Shown one piece after another: positions 25,534 through 34,435 of a DNA stretch of 64,000 bases. The position numbers and the translations under genes were made by a program. The notes beneath the pieces were generated by a model. It saw nothing but the letters and a program-made list of their open reading frames with translations. It was not told the origin of the DNA and ran no database searches. This DNA comes from Leptospira sp. GIMC2001 (GTDB taxonomy: Bacteria > Spirochaetota > Leptospiria > Leptospirales > Leptospiraceae), in the NCBI RefSeq assembly GCF_028462125.1, contig NZ_CP115469.1, positions 1 through 64,000 of the forward strand, read 5' to 3'. Within the stretch, counting starts at the first letter, position 1. The number at the start of each line of letters is the position of its first letter.

Positions 25534-25838
25534 TGCAAAAAGCTCCTAACGCACAGGATCTTGCATTTGCACCGATCCTAAACCAGATTACAGTTCCTCA
25601 TACAGCTGGAGCTGTTTCACTGAATGAGGAAGATCGTTTCTATGCGATCACCGAAGTTCGTGCGGCCGGTGCCTGGACTTGTGCGTATAAAAACTCCGAT
25701 CCAAATGCAGATGATCAAAATCGAAATGGAAGTGGAAACCAGTTGTTTCCCGTACCCTGGATTGTTGAGCGAGCTGTGTTCACGGATGTAACCGAAGTAT
25801 CGGGTTATTTCATTCCGGCCATGAAGGTGGGAAGATAA
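25533..25838 (+). CDS. probable small virion protein
   Basis: 101 residues, beta-rich (ITVPHTAGAVSLNEEDRFYAI). Starts on the last base of the preceding stop. A decoration protein is possible by size and place. Confidence 0.5.
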   Translation: MQKAPNAQDLAFAPILNQITVPHTAGAVSLNEEDRFYAITEVRAAGAWTCAYKNSDPNADDQNRNGSGNQLFPVPWIVERAVFTDVTEVSGYFIPAMKVGR

Positions 25839-25840
25839 TC

Positions 25841-26245
25841 ATGACTCCACGACTTAGAATTCATACCCAATTATCTCGGATCTCTGAGAATGGAACAAAA
25901 TTCAGTCTACCGGATTACCAAAGAGAACTTCCGTTCAAGAGCGGAGTTTTTCGTGAGTTCGATATAATCGATAACTCTCAGGTAAATACCCAAATCACTC
26001 CGCTTGTGATTCCTGTTGATCCGTTAACAAAGGGAGTCTTTATCCAAGCGACTTACAGTGAAAATTATTTAACGGACAATATCGCAAAAGGTGATCCAGC
26101 TATTATCCAAGTTGAATTTGATGAGTCCGCTTTGTGGCTCGAAGCATCCGGTTTTAATTTAGAAAATTTCACACCAACGCATATTAAAATCAAAGCAGTG
26201 GGTGATAAAAAAATCCAAGTTGAGAGGACTATCTGTGCAGGGTGA
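25841..26245 (+). CDS. hypothetical protein in head operon
   Basis: 134 residues, beta-rich, unrecognised. Its end overlaps the start of the prohead protease by 11 nt. Confidence 0.5.
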   Translation: MTPRLRIHTQLSRISENGTKFSLPDYQRELPFKSGVFREFDIIDNSQVNTQITPLVIPVDPLTKGVFIQATYSENYLTDNIAKGDPAIIQVEFDESALWLEASGFNLENFTPTHIKIKAVGDKKIQVERTICAG

Positions 26246-27056
26246 ATTTCTCTTTATTAAATCTGCGATCATCGATGATATCGAAGTCGAAAAGGACATG
26301 GTCAACCTATTGCTTCGTTTTTCTTCGGAAACACGAGACAAGCAAGGTGACTTGTTTTTAAAAAGTGCTTGGACTCATCCTGAAGATGTTCAGTTCTTCA
26401 TGAAAAAAGGTGTCATCGACTGGAATCATCTTTCTCGAGCTGGACGGTTCTTGAAATCGAATGCTTCAGTCGAAGAACGTGCAGCAGCCGAAATGATCGC
26501 TACAGGTGCAATTCTTGGCTTACCTAAAGGGAAAGGAATTTATCAAGACGGTGATCGTCCGACTTGTGAAGCAAAAATCAACGCAAAGAATCCTTATATA
26601 GCATCTTACATTCCACTTTTAAAAGAAGGATATAAAGGACTTGAGGCATCAGCAGCTGGTGGAGCGTTTCAACCGTCTGGTGAAACCATATTAAAACATG
26701 GTGAGAACACTTGGGATCGAGCAGTTATTTCCCATATCGCTATATGTCCTTCCAATGAAGCGATAAACCAACACACTGAAATTGAACTTATTAAATCGGC
26801 AATGGCCGATCATCTTGGATTTAAGCCAGGGACTCCGACTAAAGTAGCTCCGACTTCTGTTCAAGATCCAGCTTTTGAATTTATTAAATCGCAACCAGGA
26901 TACAAAGTATGGGTTGCAAATCAACTCATCGATAGAATCGAAAACGGAATCATTGCACAGAAGTTTGACGCTGTTTATGGATTCTTAAAATCACACGGGA
27001 TTCCGGATCAGGACTCTCACGACCACGCAATACACCTATTGTCACTATTAAGGTAA
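26235..27056 (+). CDS. prohead protease
   Basis: 273 residues from GTG 26235, chosen because GAGAGGA lies just upstream; GTG 26202 is an alternative. The HK97/herpesvirus-type protease pattern is visible: LLLRFSSETRDKQGDLFLKSA, KGVIDWNHLSRAGRF with a histidine, and GLEASAAGGAF carrying the likely serine. It is followed by scaffold and major capsid genes, as expected. The tetrapeptide [FL]xKS occurs six times in it, a possible cleavage signature shared with scaffold and capsid. Confidence 0.75.
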   Translation: MQGEFLFIKSAIIDDIEVEKDMVNLLLRFSSETRDKQGDLFLKSAWTHPEDVQFFMKKGVIDWNHLSRAGRFLKSNASVEERAAAEMIATGAILGLPKGKGIYQDGDRPTCEAKINAKNPYIASYIPLLKEGYKGLEASAAGGAFQPSGETILKHGENTWDRAVISHIAICPSNEAINQHTEIELIKSAMADHLGFKPGTPTKVAPTSVQDPAFEFIKSQPGYKVWVANQLIDRIENGIIAQKFDAVYGFLKSHGIPDQDSHDHAIHLLSLLR

Positions 27057-27070
27057 GAAAGGAAAGGAAG

Positions 27071-27808
27071 ATGGAAAAGGAAAAAACTTTTAAAGAAAAA
27101 TTACAGGAATTCGTAAAATCCATGGCAGGAGGAGATCCTACACCACCTCCTCCAGCGCCGGAAGGTGGAAAAGGAGAATCGGAAATTACTGAAGAAGTTT
27201 TGACCAATCTTCAAAAAGCTCTTGAAGCTGGGGAGATCATTCCTGTGGAAGAAGCTAGTGTCCGCACTTGGTGTGAGACTCAGAAACTTAGTCCAGAGGC
27301 TTGTACAGTTGTCTGGGAAAATCTCAGTCAGTCTCTCGGTGATCAAGGAGCTCAACCTCCGGCTGATACTCCACCTGCAGAACCCACTCAACCAATTCAA
27401 AAAGGTGGGGACAAGGGAGAGGAATTTCCGGAGCTAAAGGAATTCGCAAAATCACTTAGTGCTTATCAAGCTGATCAAGCAACTATAGAGAAAGCTCTCG
27501 CTGGAATCTTGGATCAAAACTCTGCGATGAAGAAACAATTGGAAGTAATTCCACAGCTTACAGCGCAAGTTGAGTTCCTAAAATCGCAAATGGGTATTCT
27601 TGCAAAGACTCCAGTGGGTCCTAAGACTCCGGCCATCGGTGCAGGAGACATTCCGAACGAACCTGGAAAAGCGGAGATCAAGAAAGTTCTGTATAAAGCT
27701 GTTGAAGACAAACAGATTGCTTTGGCAGATTTCATGACCTTCAACTCCAAAGGCGTTCAAACAGATGCAGTGAAATTGTTTTTAAAATCTCAGGGAGGAA
27801 ACATCTAG
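27071..27808 (+). CDS. capsid scaffold protein candidate
   Basis: 245 residues. Acidic, proline-rich and helical, with a coiled-coil stretch near residues 155-185. It lies directly between protease and major capsid protein, the classic scaffold position. FVKS, FAKS, FLKS and a C-terminal FLKS recur. Its ELKEFAKSLSA is nearly identical to ELKEFAKSFNA near the start of the capsid protein. Confidence 0.7.
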   Translation: MEKEKTFKEKLQEFVKSMAGGDPTPPPPAPEGGKGESEITEEVLTNLQKALEAGEIIPVEEASVRTWCETQKLSPEACTVVWENLSQSLGDQGAQPPADTPPAEPTQPIQKGGDKGEEFPELKEFAKSLSAYQADQATIEKALAGILDQNSAMKKQLEVIPQLTAQVEFLKSQMGILAKTPVGPKTPAIGAGDIPNEPGKAEIKKVLYKAVEDKQIALADFMTFNSKGVQTDAVKLFLKSQGGNI

Positions 27809-29377
27809 ATGAGACAATTTAGTTTAAAAAATATCTTCGGGCTGATCCTTTCCGTTCTCGTCGTATCCGTTTTTCTCTTTTACGGAGATTTAATGGCTAC
27901 TGGTGGTGGGCTTGTGACTGTTGCGCTTGTCGCGCCGACATTCACAAACTTCAAAGAACTGAAAGAATTCGCAAAATCCTTTAACGCAAACTCAGAGGGA
28001 ATTACCGATCTGACTGCATTAACAAACGGTGAAGCACTGACCATGCACTCGCTCGACGAGACCATGGTGTTAATGGCTCAAGATACTCACGACTATAAGT
28101 TCATGAACACAATGTTCATGAAAGATACCAAGAGTACTCTGAATATTTTCGGAAGAATCGTGGACTGGGGTGACAATGGAGATCCTTCGTTCGTTGGTGA
28201 AACCGATGATGCAGAATTCAAAGACGTGGTTATCGATCGTATCGCAAGATCCGTGTCCTTTTTGGCTGAGGGTTATGCAATTTCGAAAGTCTTAGATGTA
28301 TCAAATACTGGTAATTACGATCCAGAAGCGATTTCTGTTCAAGGTGCAATCAACCGTGTAATGAGAACAATTGCTTACTCCACTTGGTATGGAAATAAGG
28401 CTATTAATAGTCTGGAATTCCCTGGATTCGTTCAAGAACTAGTTGATGCTTCACAAGTTCTTGATGCTCGAGGTGACGTTCCTAAAATTTCTGCTCTCAA
28501 AGAACTGACTGTTGAAGTTCGAACAGCATGGGGTTTAACCAACGAGTTTTGGATGCATCCTCACGTAAAATCTGTGATCGACAACTACTATGTTGGTGCA
28601 AAAGAATTCGTAGTTCCACCTGGTGGAAACCCGACAGTTGGTTACAATATTCCAGGCCTAATTGGTGCTGATATTAAGAACGAACGTCTAGAATTCAAAA
28701 CAGACATGTGGTTGAATCGTCACCAAATCGGTTTACCAAAGTATAGAGATGCGAATAACGTTCTTGTTGAAGGAAAAACCAATCCCAAGGCTCCTGATGC
28801 TCCGGCTGCAACTGCGATTGTGTCCGGTGGTCCGATTGCTGGATCTAAATGGAAAACTCAAGACTCCAAGAACTTGGCGAACGTTAATGCGCAAATCAAG
28901 TATCATATCATTGCATGCAATAGATATGGTAGATCTGCTAAGTCAACGGTAGTAACTTCGGACGCAGCTATGGAAAGTGGAAAGTCGATCACATTGACAA
29001 TCACTCCTGCAGGAACTGGAGAAGTTGCAACGTATTTCCAAATCTTTAGAGAAAATTACCCAGGTTCTGGAAAGTTTTACTTAACAGAGAGAATTGCTAA
29101 AGCTTCTTCACCGACTACTGTTCATGCAGATTTGAATGAATGGATTCCAGGTTGCTCTGAAGCGATCATCGGAGATTTCAACAGCACTTCAGCTTTGGAT
29201 CAATCTAGAACATACCAGTTCCTAAGAATGTTACCTATGGTACAAACTAAGTTCGCACCGAGCGCAGTTTATCAAAGGAAGCTAGCTGGAATGGTTGAGT
29301 TCTACGGAGCACTAGCTCTTTTGCAACCCAAAAGATTCTGGTTGCTCAAGAACATGCCAACCTCTTTAGGCAGATAA
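27809..29377 (+). CDS. major capsid protein
   Basis: 522 residues, following protease and scaffold. RIVDWGDNGDPSFVGETDDA and the central ISALKELTVEVRTAWGLTNEFWM fit an HK97-fold capsid protein. Residues about 330-440 look like an inserted Ig/fn3-like domain (YHIIACNRYGRSAKS). The N-terminus has a hydrophobic leader before ATG 27893, and both starts have good ribosome sites (GGAGGA and GGAG). Cleavage near EFAKS (residues about 52-56) would remove the leader. Confidence 0.8.
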   Translation: MRQFSLKNIFGLILSVLVVSVFLFYGDLMATGGGLVTVALVAPTFTNFKELKEFAKSFNANSEGITDLTALTNGEALTMHSLDETMVLMAQDTHDYKFMNTMFMKDTKSTLNIFGRIVDWGDNGDPSFVGETDDAEFKDVVIDRIARSVSFLAEGYAISKVLDVSNTGNYDPEAISVQGAINRVMRTIAYSTWYGNKAINSLEFPGFVQELVDASQVLDARGDVPKISALKELTVEVRTAWGLTNEFWMHPHVKSVIDNYYVGAKEFVVPPGGNPTVGYNIPGLIGADIKNERLEFKTDMWLNRHQIGLPKYRDANNVLVEGKTNPKAPDAPAATAIVSGGPIAGSKWKTQDSKNLANVNAQIKYHIIACNRYGRSAKSTVVTSDAAMESGKSITLTITPAGTGEVATYFQIFRENYPGSGKFYLTERIAKASSPTTVHADLNEWIPGCSEAIIGDFNSTSALDQSRTYQFLRMLPMVQTKFAPSAVYQRKLAGMVEFYGALALLQPKRFWLLKNMPTSLGR

Positions 29378-29378
29378 G

Positions 29379-29414
29379 AAAGGAGTTTAGGGGACATCTA
29401 AGTCCCCTTATTCT
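29379..29414 (+). promoter_or_regulatory. Shine-Dalgarno and hairpin before the second polyvalent gene
   Basis: AAAGGAG at 29379-29385 follows the capsid stop. AGGGGAC (29389-29395) pairs with GTCCCCT (29402-29408) around ATCTAA. The Shine-Dalgarno is 29 nt from ATG 29415 in linear sequence but only 9 nt away if the hairpin is folded. The same hairpin, followed by TTATTCT, could also act as a weak terminator of capsid mRNA. Confidence 0.6.
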
Positions 29415-32400
29415 ATGCTTGTTGCTAATACAGAAGGAAACACAGATGTAGCGACATTGACTGGAGGAAGTGCTTTGCAAAAAGATCCTTGGTCATTGTC
29501 GCTTGCTAGTTTAATAGAGCTTTTTCGAAAAAAGAAAAAGAAGAAACTCGATTTCTCTAAATCCTCATTTAAAATCAATCTTTCGGATGTGAATACTTCA
29601 CCTACCGAAGCTCAAAAAGAACATGGCAATTATAAGATGGCTCACGTCACGGTTCATGGACTCGATATCACAATCGAGAATCCTAAAGGATCTTACAGAT
29701 CGGGAACTGACAAATCAGGCAAAGAATGGAAATGTAAAATACATTCCCATTATGGATATTTTAAACGAACTGAAGGGAAAGACGGTGATCATGTTGATGT
29801 TTTTATCGGTCCCAATGTTCTTTCCGAAATTGTTTTTATAGTAAATCAAAATAATGCAGATGGAAAATTCGATGAACACAAAGTTATGTTGGGATTCGAT
29901 ACTGAAGCCGAGGCCAAGGAAGGATATCTAAAGAATTATTCTCCAGGTTGGAAAGGTCTGGGATCCATCATATCAATGACTATCGATCAGTTTAAAAACT
30001 GGATCACTTCCGGAGACACAAAGAAGCCAGCTAAGGAATTCACGAAATCCGAATTATACACTGATCTGGAATGGGCTACCTATTTCGAAAAAGGAAAAAC
30101 AGCACAAGTAGGTGAAACCAGAACTTGGACAGATGGAACAATTCACAAGAAGACAGCTGATGGAAAATGGGTAGAAGTCTCCAAAGGGAAAAAACCTAAT
30201 TCCCCACAACCAAATCGTAATCAAACTCCTGGATCTCAAGCAGCTTCCCAAGGAAAGACACATGATCAGCGAGCAATTGAAATCGTTGATCGATGGAAAC
30301 GTTTAGAACAAAAAGCGAAGGAAAAGAATCGCGAGAGGATGGCCAAAAGCAACCCACAGAATAGACAATCTCTATGGGATGTGAATAATGCTCGTCCAGG
30401 TGATGTTATTCGAATTGAAAGAGCAAGTTCTGGAAGAATCAACCGAGGTCACATTGGTGAGGTTCTGGACAAAGTGGATGGATATCTGAAAGTCGCTTTG
30501 GCTTCTGGAGGTGTTTATCTTTTTCCTCCAAGTGAATTATCATTTGCAAAAGGTGGATCCAAAGATTCTCCGTTTTCGAAGTTGAAAGAATTCTTTAAAG
30601 GTAAGTCGGCTCAATTGGGTGAAATCCGTGAGTGGTCGGACGGCAATAGATACCAGAAAGTAGAACTTGGTTGGAAGTTAGTTGGTAAAGGTGACAAGAA
30701 AGCACACCAAGTAGAGTCCAAGGAATTCGCTGAAGCAACCGGAGAAGATGCTGAAAAACATCGAGATCTTGTGGAAAAAGCGATGCAAAATTCCACAAAG
30801 ATTCCTGTAAAAATACTCCGAGAGTATCCCGATCTTCTTGAGAAATATCCAGAGTACAAAAATCGAGTTCTGGCAATTGACGCGATCAATAAAATGAAAA
30901 GCGGTAAGAAACCAGCGTCCGACCTTGTTGATAAAACAGTAAACTCGATGAAAGCTGGATCTCAGTCAGGTGATAAGCTAGAAAATGCAGTGAACTCCGC
31001 ACGAGCTGGAAAGCTTCCGGATCCAAAAAACAATGTAGGAAAGGCAACCAAGACTTTAATGGACCCTCTTGGTTCAAGTTCTTCGGGGGCAGACGCTTCT
31101 TTCGAAGTTGGCGTTTTAGAAGAAAACCTTGTTTCCAATAATAAAACCATCGAGGGAAAAAGTCAAGTTCAAAATAAAGAAGATCGAGCTTCCAAGACAC
31201 TGGTGGACCCTCTTGGACTAGGTGAGTCGAGGACGGATCTGGATAAACCAGAAACTGCGATTTTAGACTCAGGCTCTAAGTCATCAAGCTCCTCCGAGGA
31301 GAAAAAAAGTAAAGTACAAAAGGGAGATCCTGATCTTAAAGCTCCGAAGTCCAAGAAAAAAGATGATGAGCCCCCTTCTCCTTCTTCCAGTGGAAAGACT
31401 TCCGATAAACTGAAGACTGTTCCAGCTTCTGATATCACGACCATTGAACAATACACTGATAAAAAGCATTACAATAAAAAGGTTATCGACGGAATCAAAG
31501 ATTCTATTATGGAACGAGGTTTTGATCCTAGTACTCCATTAAAAGTAGATCGAGACGAGAAAGGAAAACTCCGAGTAGTTGACGGTCATCATAGATTTAC
31601 AGCCGTTCAAGAATTGATAGAGGAAGGAAAACTTCCTAAAGACACTCCAATCTATGTGATAGAAGAGAAATTCAATACAGAAGCTGATAGACTTTTGTCA
31701 CAAGTCTCCGCGAACAAGAACAAAAGGAAAGTTGAGAGACTTGATGATGCGAAGGCTTACTCAAAGCTCATAGAACAAGGGAAAACAGTTCAAGAGATTT
31801 CTAAGGTAACTGGAGAAACTCCAGATTTCATTAAAGGGACTCTTGCGTTAAATAATTTATCAGATGATTTTAAAAAGCTGCTGAGATCAGATTCCAAGCA
31901 AGAACGAACTAAATCACAGGGCGATGGATCCGAACAGAAATACGAGTCCATGGGAGAATCACTTGCAATTGTACTCGGAAAACACGGGATCAATGATGAT
32001 GGAACTCCAAACGATACTCTTCAGAGAAAAGCATTCGCCTGGTATGTTTCGAACAAAGGGAAAGGAGTGACTGTTCCACAAGTTAAGGGTTATATCGAAA
32101 CACTCAAATCTCAACAGTCTTTAGGTATGAAAGGATTTGATGATTCCGGACGATCGGACGTTGAAAAAGAAGCTCTTAGGAGTATTGGTTCCGAAGATGT
32201 TGCAAAGGGAAATACTGCGAGTTTCGATAATTTCTTGAGCCAAATACAAAAACCAATTCAAAAGTTTTTAGGTGATACCGTAACTGATCTAGACGAGAAG
32301 AAAGCTCAAGCACTTGCAGCTTCAATCATAGCAACCAGAGGAGCTGGAGCTCTACAGAATGAATTGAATAAGATATCAGAAGCGCTGAATAACCTTTCCC

Positions 32401-32477
32401 TTTTCAAAGAATCATTGGCGAAGAAATTTGCACAGATCCAAGCAGATGCACAAACTCCGATGATGTTTGGTACGTAA
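29415..32477 (+). CDS. giant polyvalent protein with pyrophosphatase-like and ParB-like domains
   Basis: 1020 residues. Residues about 70-197 match the inorganic-pyrophosphatase-like (InPase) domain of polyvalent proteins: NPKGSYRSGTDKSGKEW, DGDHVDVFIGP and EHKVMLGFDTEAEAKEGY. Two copies of an AQxGExRxWxDG repeat lie near 222-255 and 395-430. Residues about 666-815 hold a ParB-like nuclease domain with VVDGHHRFTAVQEL. Between them is serine/lysine-rich linker with a repeated KTLxDPLG. Expected to be virion-associated and injected, which is an inference from the family. Confidence 0.8.
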   Translation: MLVANTEGNTDVATLTGGSALQKDPWSLSLASLIELFRKKKKKKLDFSKSSFKINLSDVNTSPTEAQKEHGNYKMAHVTVHGLDITIENPKGSYRSGTDKSGKEWKCKIHSHYGYFKRTEGKDGDHVDVFIGPNVLSEIVFIVNQNNADGKFDEHKVMLGFDTEAEAKEGYLKNYSPGWKGLGSIISMTIDQFKNWITSGDTKKPAKEFTKSELYTDLEWATYFEKGKTAQVGETRTWTDGTIHKKTADGKWVEVSKGKKPNSPQPNRNQTPGSQAASQGKTHDQRAIEIVDRWKRLEQKAKEKNRERMAKSNPQNRQSLWDVNNARPGDVIRIERASSGRINRGHIGEVLDKVDGYLKVALASGGVYLFPPSELSFAKGGSKDSPFSKLKEFFKGKSAQLGEIREWSDGNRYQKVELGWKLVGKGDKKAHQVESKEFAEATGEDAEKHRDLVEKAMQNSTKIPVKILREYPDLLEKYPEYKNRVLAIDAINKMKSGKKPASDLVDKTVNSMKAGSQSGDKLENAVNSARAGKLPDPKNNVGKATKTLMDPLGSSSSGADASFEVGVLEENLVSNNKTIEGKSQVQNKEDRASKTLVDPLGLGESRTDLDKPETAILDSGSKSSSSSEEKKSKVQKGDPDLKAPKSKKKDDEPPSPSSSGKTSDKLKTVPASDITTIEQYTDKKHYNKKVIDGIKDSIMERGFDPSTPLKVDRDEKGKLRVVDGHHRFTAVQELIEEGKLPKDTPIYVIEEKFNTEADRLLSQVSANKNKRKVERLDDAKAYSKLIEQGKTVQEISKVTGETPDFIKGTLALNNLSDDFKKLLRSDSKQERTKSQGDGSEQKYESMGESLAIVLGKHGINDDGTPNDTLQRKAFAWYVSNKGKGVTVPQVKGYIETLKSQQSLGMKGFDDSGRSDVEKEALRSIGSEDVAKGNTASFDNFLSQIQKPIQKFLGDTVTDLDEKKAQALAASIIATRGAGALQNELNKISEALNNLSLFKESLAKKFAQIQADAQTPMMFGT

Positions 32478-32478
32478 A

Positions 32479-33246
32479 ATGAGAATTGAAGAAATATTCA
32501 AACGAATCCCTACAGAACCAAATAATTTTCCAAGGTTTTATGCCATTCTTGGATTCACTGCTAATCAAGTTAAATTGAAATGGGAATGGCAAGTTGACCG
32601 CAGATCTGCAGTCAGCGTTAAGGAAGGCGGACTTGGTTGGTGGGGATCTCAATACAGAGCCCATGGAAAGATCCAAGTTGAGAGAAGGGGTTTGGGCTAT
32701 CGCATTTATTATGACAAAGGTGAATCAACGATTAATTTTGAAGATGTTGTTGAAAATGGACGATCGTCTTACGACATAGCAAAAAATCTTTTAGCAAATT
32801 CCAAGAAAGTTAGAATATCTAGCAAGGGTAAAAAGTATCTAATAATCCCTATGGGTTCGGATGATAAAAAAGCGGATACAGCTCTTACCATAATGGCAAC
32901 AACAAAAGAACCTGCACTCACAGGTGGAACCGTAAGACGGAATCAATACGCTACAAGAAAAGTTACCGATAAAATTCTAGGTAAATCTAAATCAGTTGCA
33001 TTCGGTCAAAAAAATGAAAAGGGTGGAAGCTCAACAACAGTTAAGAATCTTGTCATACTTACTGAAGACAGCAATTGGAAAGACTACCCAGCAATCAAAG
33101 CACATAATTTTCCAAAGATTATACAGAGAGAAGTGGATCGACTTATAGGTTCGCAACAATTCAAAAAAGAATTAATGGAAGCTTTAGTTTACGATATCAG
33201 AGCTTATGTTAGAGACCATCCAGAGGAAAGGAAAAACGAATTATGA
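32479..33246 (+). CDS. hypothetical neck or head-tail protein
   Basis: 255 residues from ATG 32479, just after the polyvalent stop. Unrecognised; the N-terminal half is beta-rich (KLKWEWQVDRRS) and the C-terminus helical. Lying between capsid and sheath genes, it may be a neck component. Confidence 0.5.
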   Translation: MRIEEIFKRIPTEPNNFPRFYAILGFTANQVKLKWEWQVDRRSAVSVKEGGLGWWGSQYRAHGKIQVERRGLGYRIYYDKGESTINFEDVVENGRSSYDIAKNLLANSKKVRISSKGKKYLIIPMGSDDKKADTALTIMATTKEPALTGGTVRRNQYATRKVTDKILGKSKSVAFGQKNEKGGSSTTVKNLVILTEDSNWKDYPAIKAHNFPKIIQREVDRLIGSQQFKKELMEALVYDIRAYVRDHPEERKNEL

Positions 33247-34028
33247 TTATATCAATGTGGCAAATAGATCCAGAGTTCAGGGTCATTGAAGAATTACAAA
33301 GTCATCTGGAAGAAACAGCTCTTTCCGATAGAAAAATAAATGTCAAAAACATCGTAGAATACGGGCATCCCCTTTACACACTAGCTTCCAAGGGCGATGA
33401 TTCCAAAGTAAACCATGATTCCTTTTTCCCGAGAATCGGCGTGGAATGGTCGAGTGATGATATCGAAGACGATCTTGGAAAGAATCATGCTCAACGAGCA
33501 ATGGACTCAAGAACGATCGCGCAGATCAAACATTATATGAACCGAGATGATGTGAAACTCGATGGAAAAAGAGGAGATGGAGATTACGAGCACTATTCCT
33601 ATCCGAGATTTGCTAAAGTCTTAGACGGAGATTTTAAATCTTATCAGAGTTTTACCACTCATGTGGTATCAGAAGTTTTAATAAGTGGTTGGGGTGGAAG
33701 TGGATCAGTTGGAAGGAAGCGAGCCCAAACAATGTACAAAGCGACTATAGATATTCTTCCGTTCATTGCATTCAAATTGAGTAGGAAATTCAGAGTGAAC
33801 GTGGAATATGGGAACTCGAAGCCTTCACCAAACGTCGAGTCCCCGACTATTGGGAATGGTGTCTGGGGTTTTGAGGTTTTACTTTCAATCAGACAAATCA
33901 AAAGATGTTACAAGTTTTCCAAAGAGCCTCTTATCTCTAAGGCTGATGTCGCACTCATGGATTCTGCTAGCACTGGAATTATTTTTCAACCGCTAAAAGT
34001 AGAGAACTTCTCTCCGAATATAGATTGA
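33243..34028 (+). CDS. hypothetical tail-terminator or neck protein
   Basis: 261 residues; ATG overlaps the upstream stop as ATGA. Unrecognised. Place and size would fit a tail terminator or neck protein; no motif supports either. Confidence 0.45.
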   Translation: MIISMWQIDPEFRVIEELQSHLEETALSDRKINVKNIVEYGHPLYTLASKGDDSKVNHDSFFPRIGVEWSSDDIEDDLGKNHAQRAMDSRTIAQIKHYMNRDDVKLDGKRGDGDYEHYSYPRFAKVLDGDFKSYQSFTTHVVSEVLISGWGGSGSVGRKRAQTMYKATIDILPFIAFKLSRKFRVNVEYGNSKPSPNVESPTIGNGVWGFEVLLSIRQIKRCYKFSKEPLISKADVALMDSASTGIIFQPLKVENFSPNID

Positions 34029-34042
34029 TCACAAAAAAAAGC

Positions 34043-34073
34043 TTGCAAGATTCTTAGAGTAGTTTCCTTGTCC
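34043..34073 (+). promoter_or_regulatory. candidate phage late promoter E (tail)
   Basis: TTGCAA at 34043 and GTCC at 34070 (27 nt start to start), then 8 nt to ATG 34082, no Shine-Dalgarno. Confidence 0.6.
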
Positions 34074-34081
34074 GTTTTTCA

Positions 34082-34435
34082 ATGGCAACGGCAGCGGATA
34101 AAGATAAATCTAACCAACCTCCACCTCCTACTGGCGAAGGGAATCCACCTAAAGATCCTGATCCTATTAATACAGGAGATGGGAATAACCAAGCGGATTC
34201 AAATCAAGCACCTGAGACTTCTACAAAGAAGGAAGAATTCAAGGAGAAGGAAAAGAAAAAGGTTTCCGAGTTGGATAAATTTATCGCAAACACTCCTGAA
34301 CTTGCCAAACGCACTATGACAGTCGCATTCAAGATATTCTGTTCGAAGAACTTCAAGCCGTATAATGGTTTCAAAACCGCAGAAGACTGTAAGAAAGCAT
34401 TCAACAAATTCTATGGCAGAGAGGATAAAAAATAA
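34082..34435 (+). CDS. small tail-operon protein
   Basis: 117 residues: a proline/asparagine/aspartate-rich tail of about 50 residues, a lysine/glutamate stretch, then a compact C-terminus (TMTVAFKIFCSKNFKPYNGF). Its stop overlaps the sheath start by one base. Unrecognised. Confidence 0.55.
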   Translation: MATAADKDKSNQPPPPTGEGNPPKDPDPINTGDGNNQADSNQAPETSTKKEEFKEKEKKKVSELDKFIANTPELAKRTMTVAFKIFCSKNFKPYNGFKTAEDCKKAFNKFYGREDKK

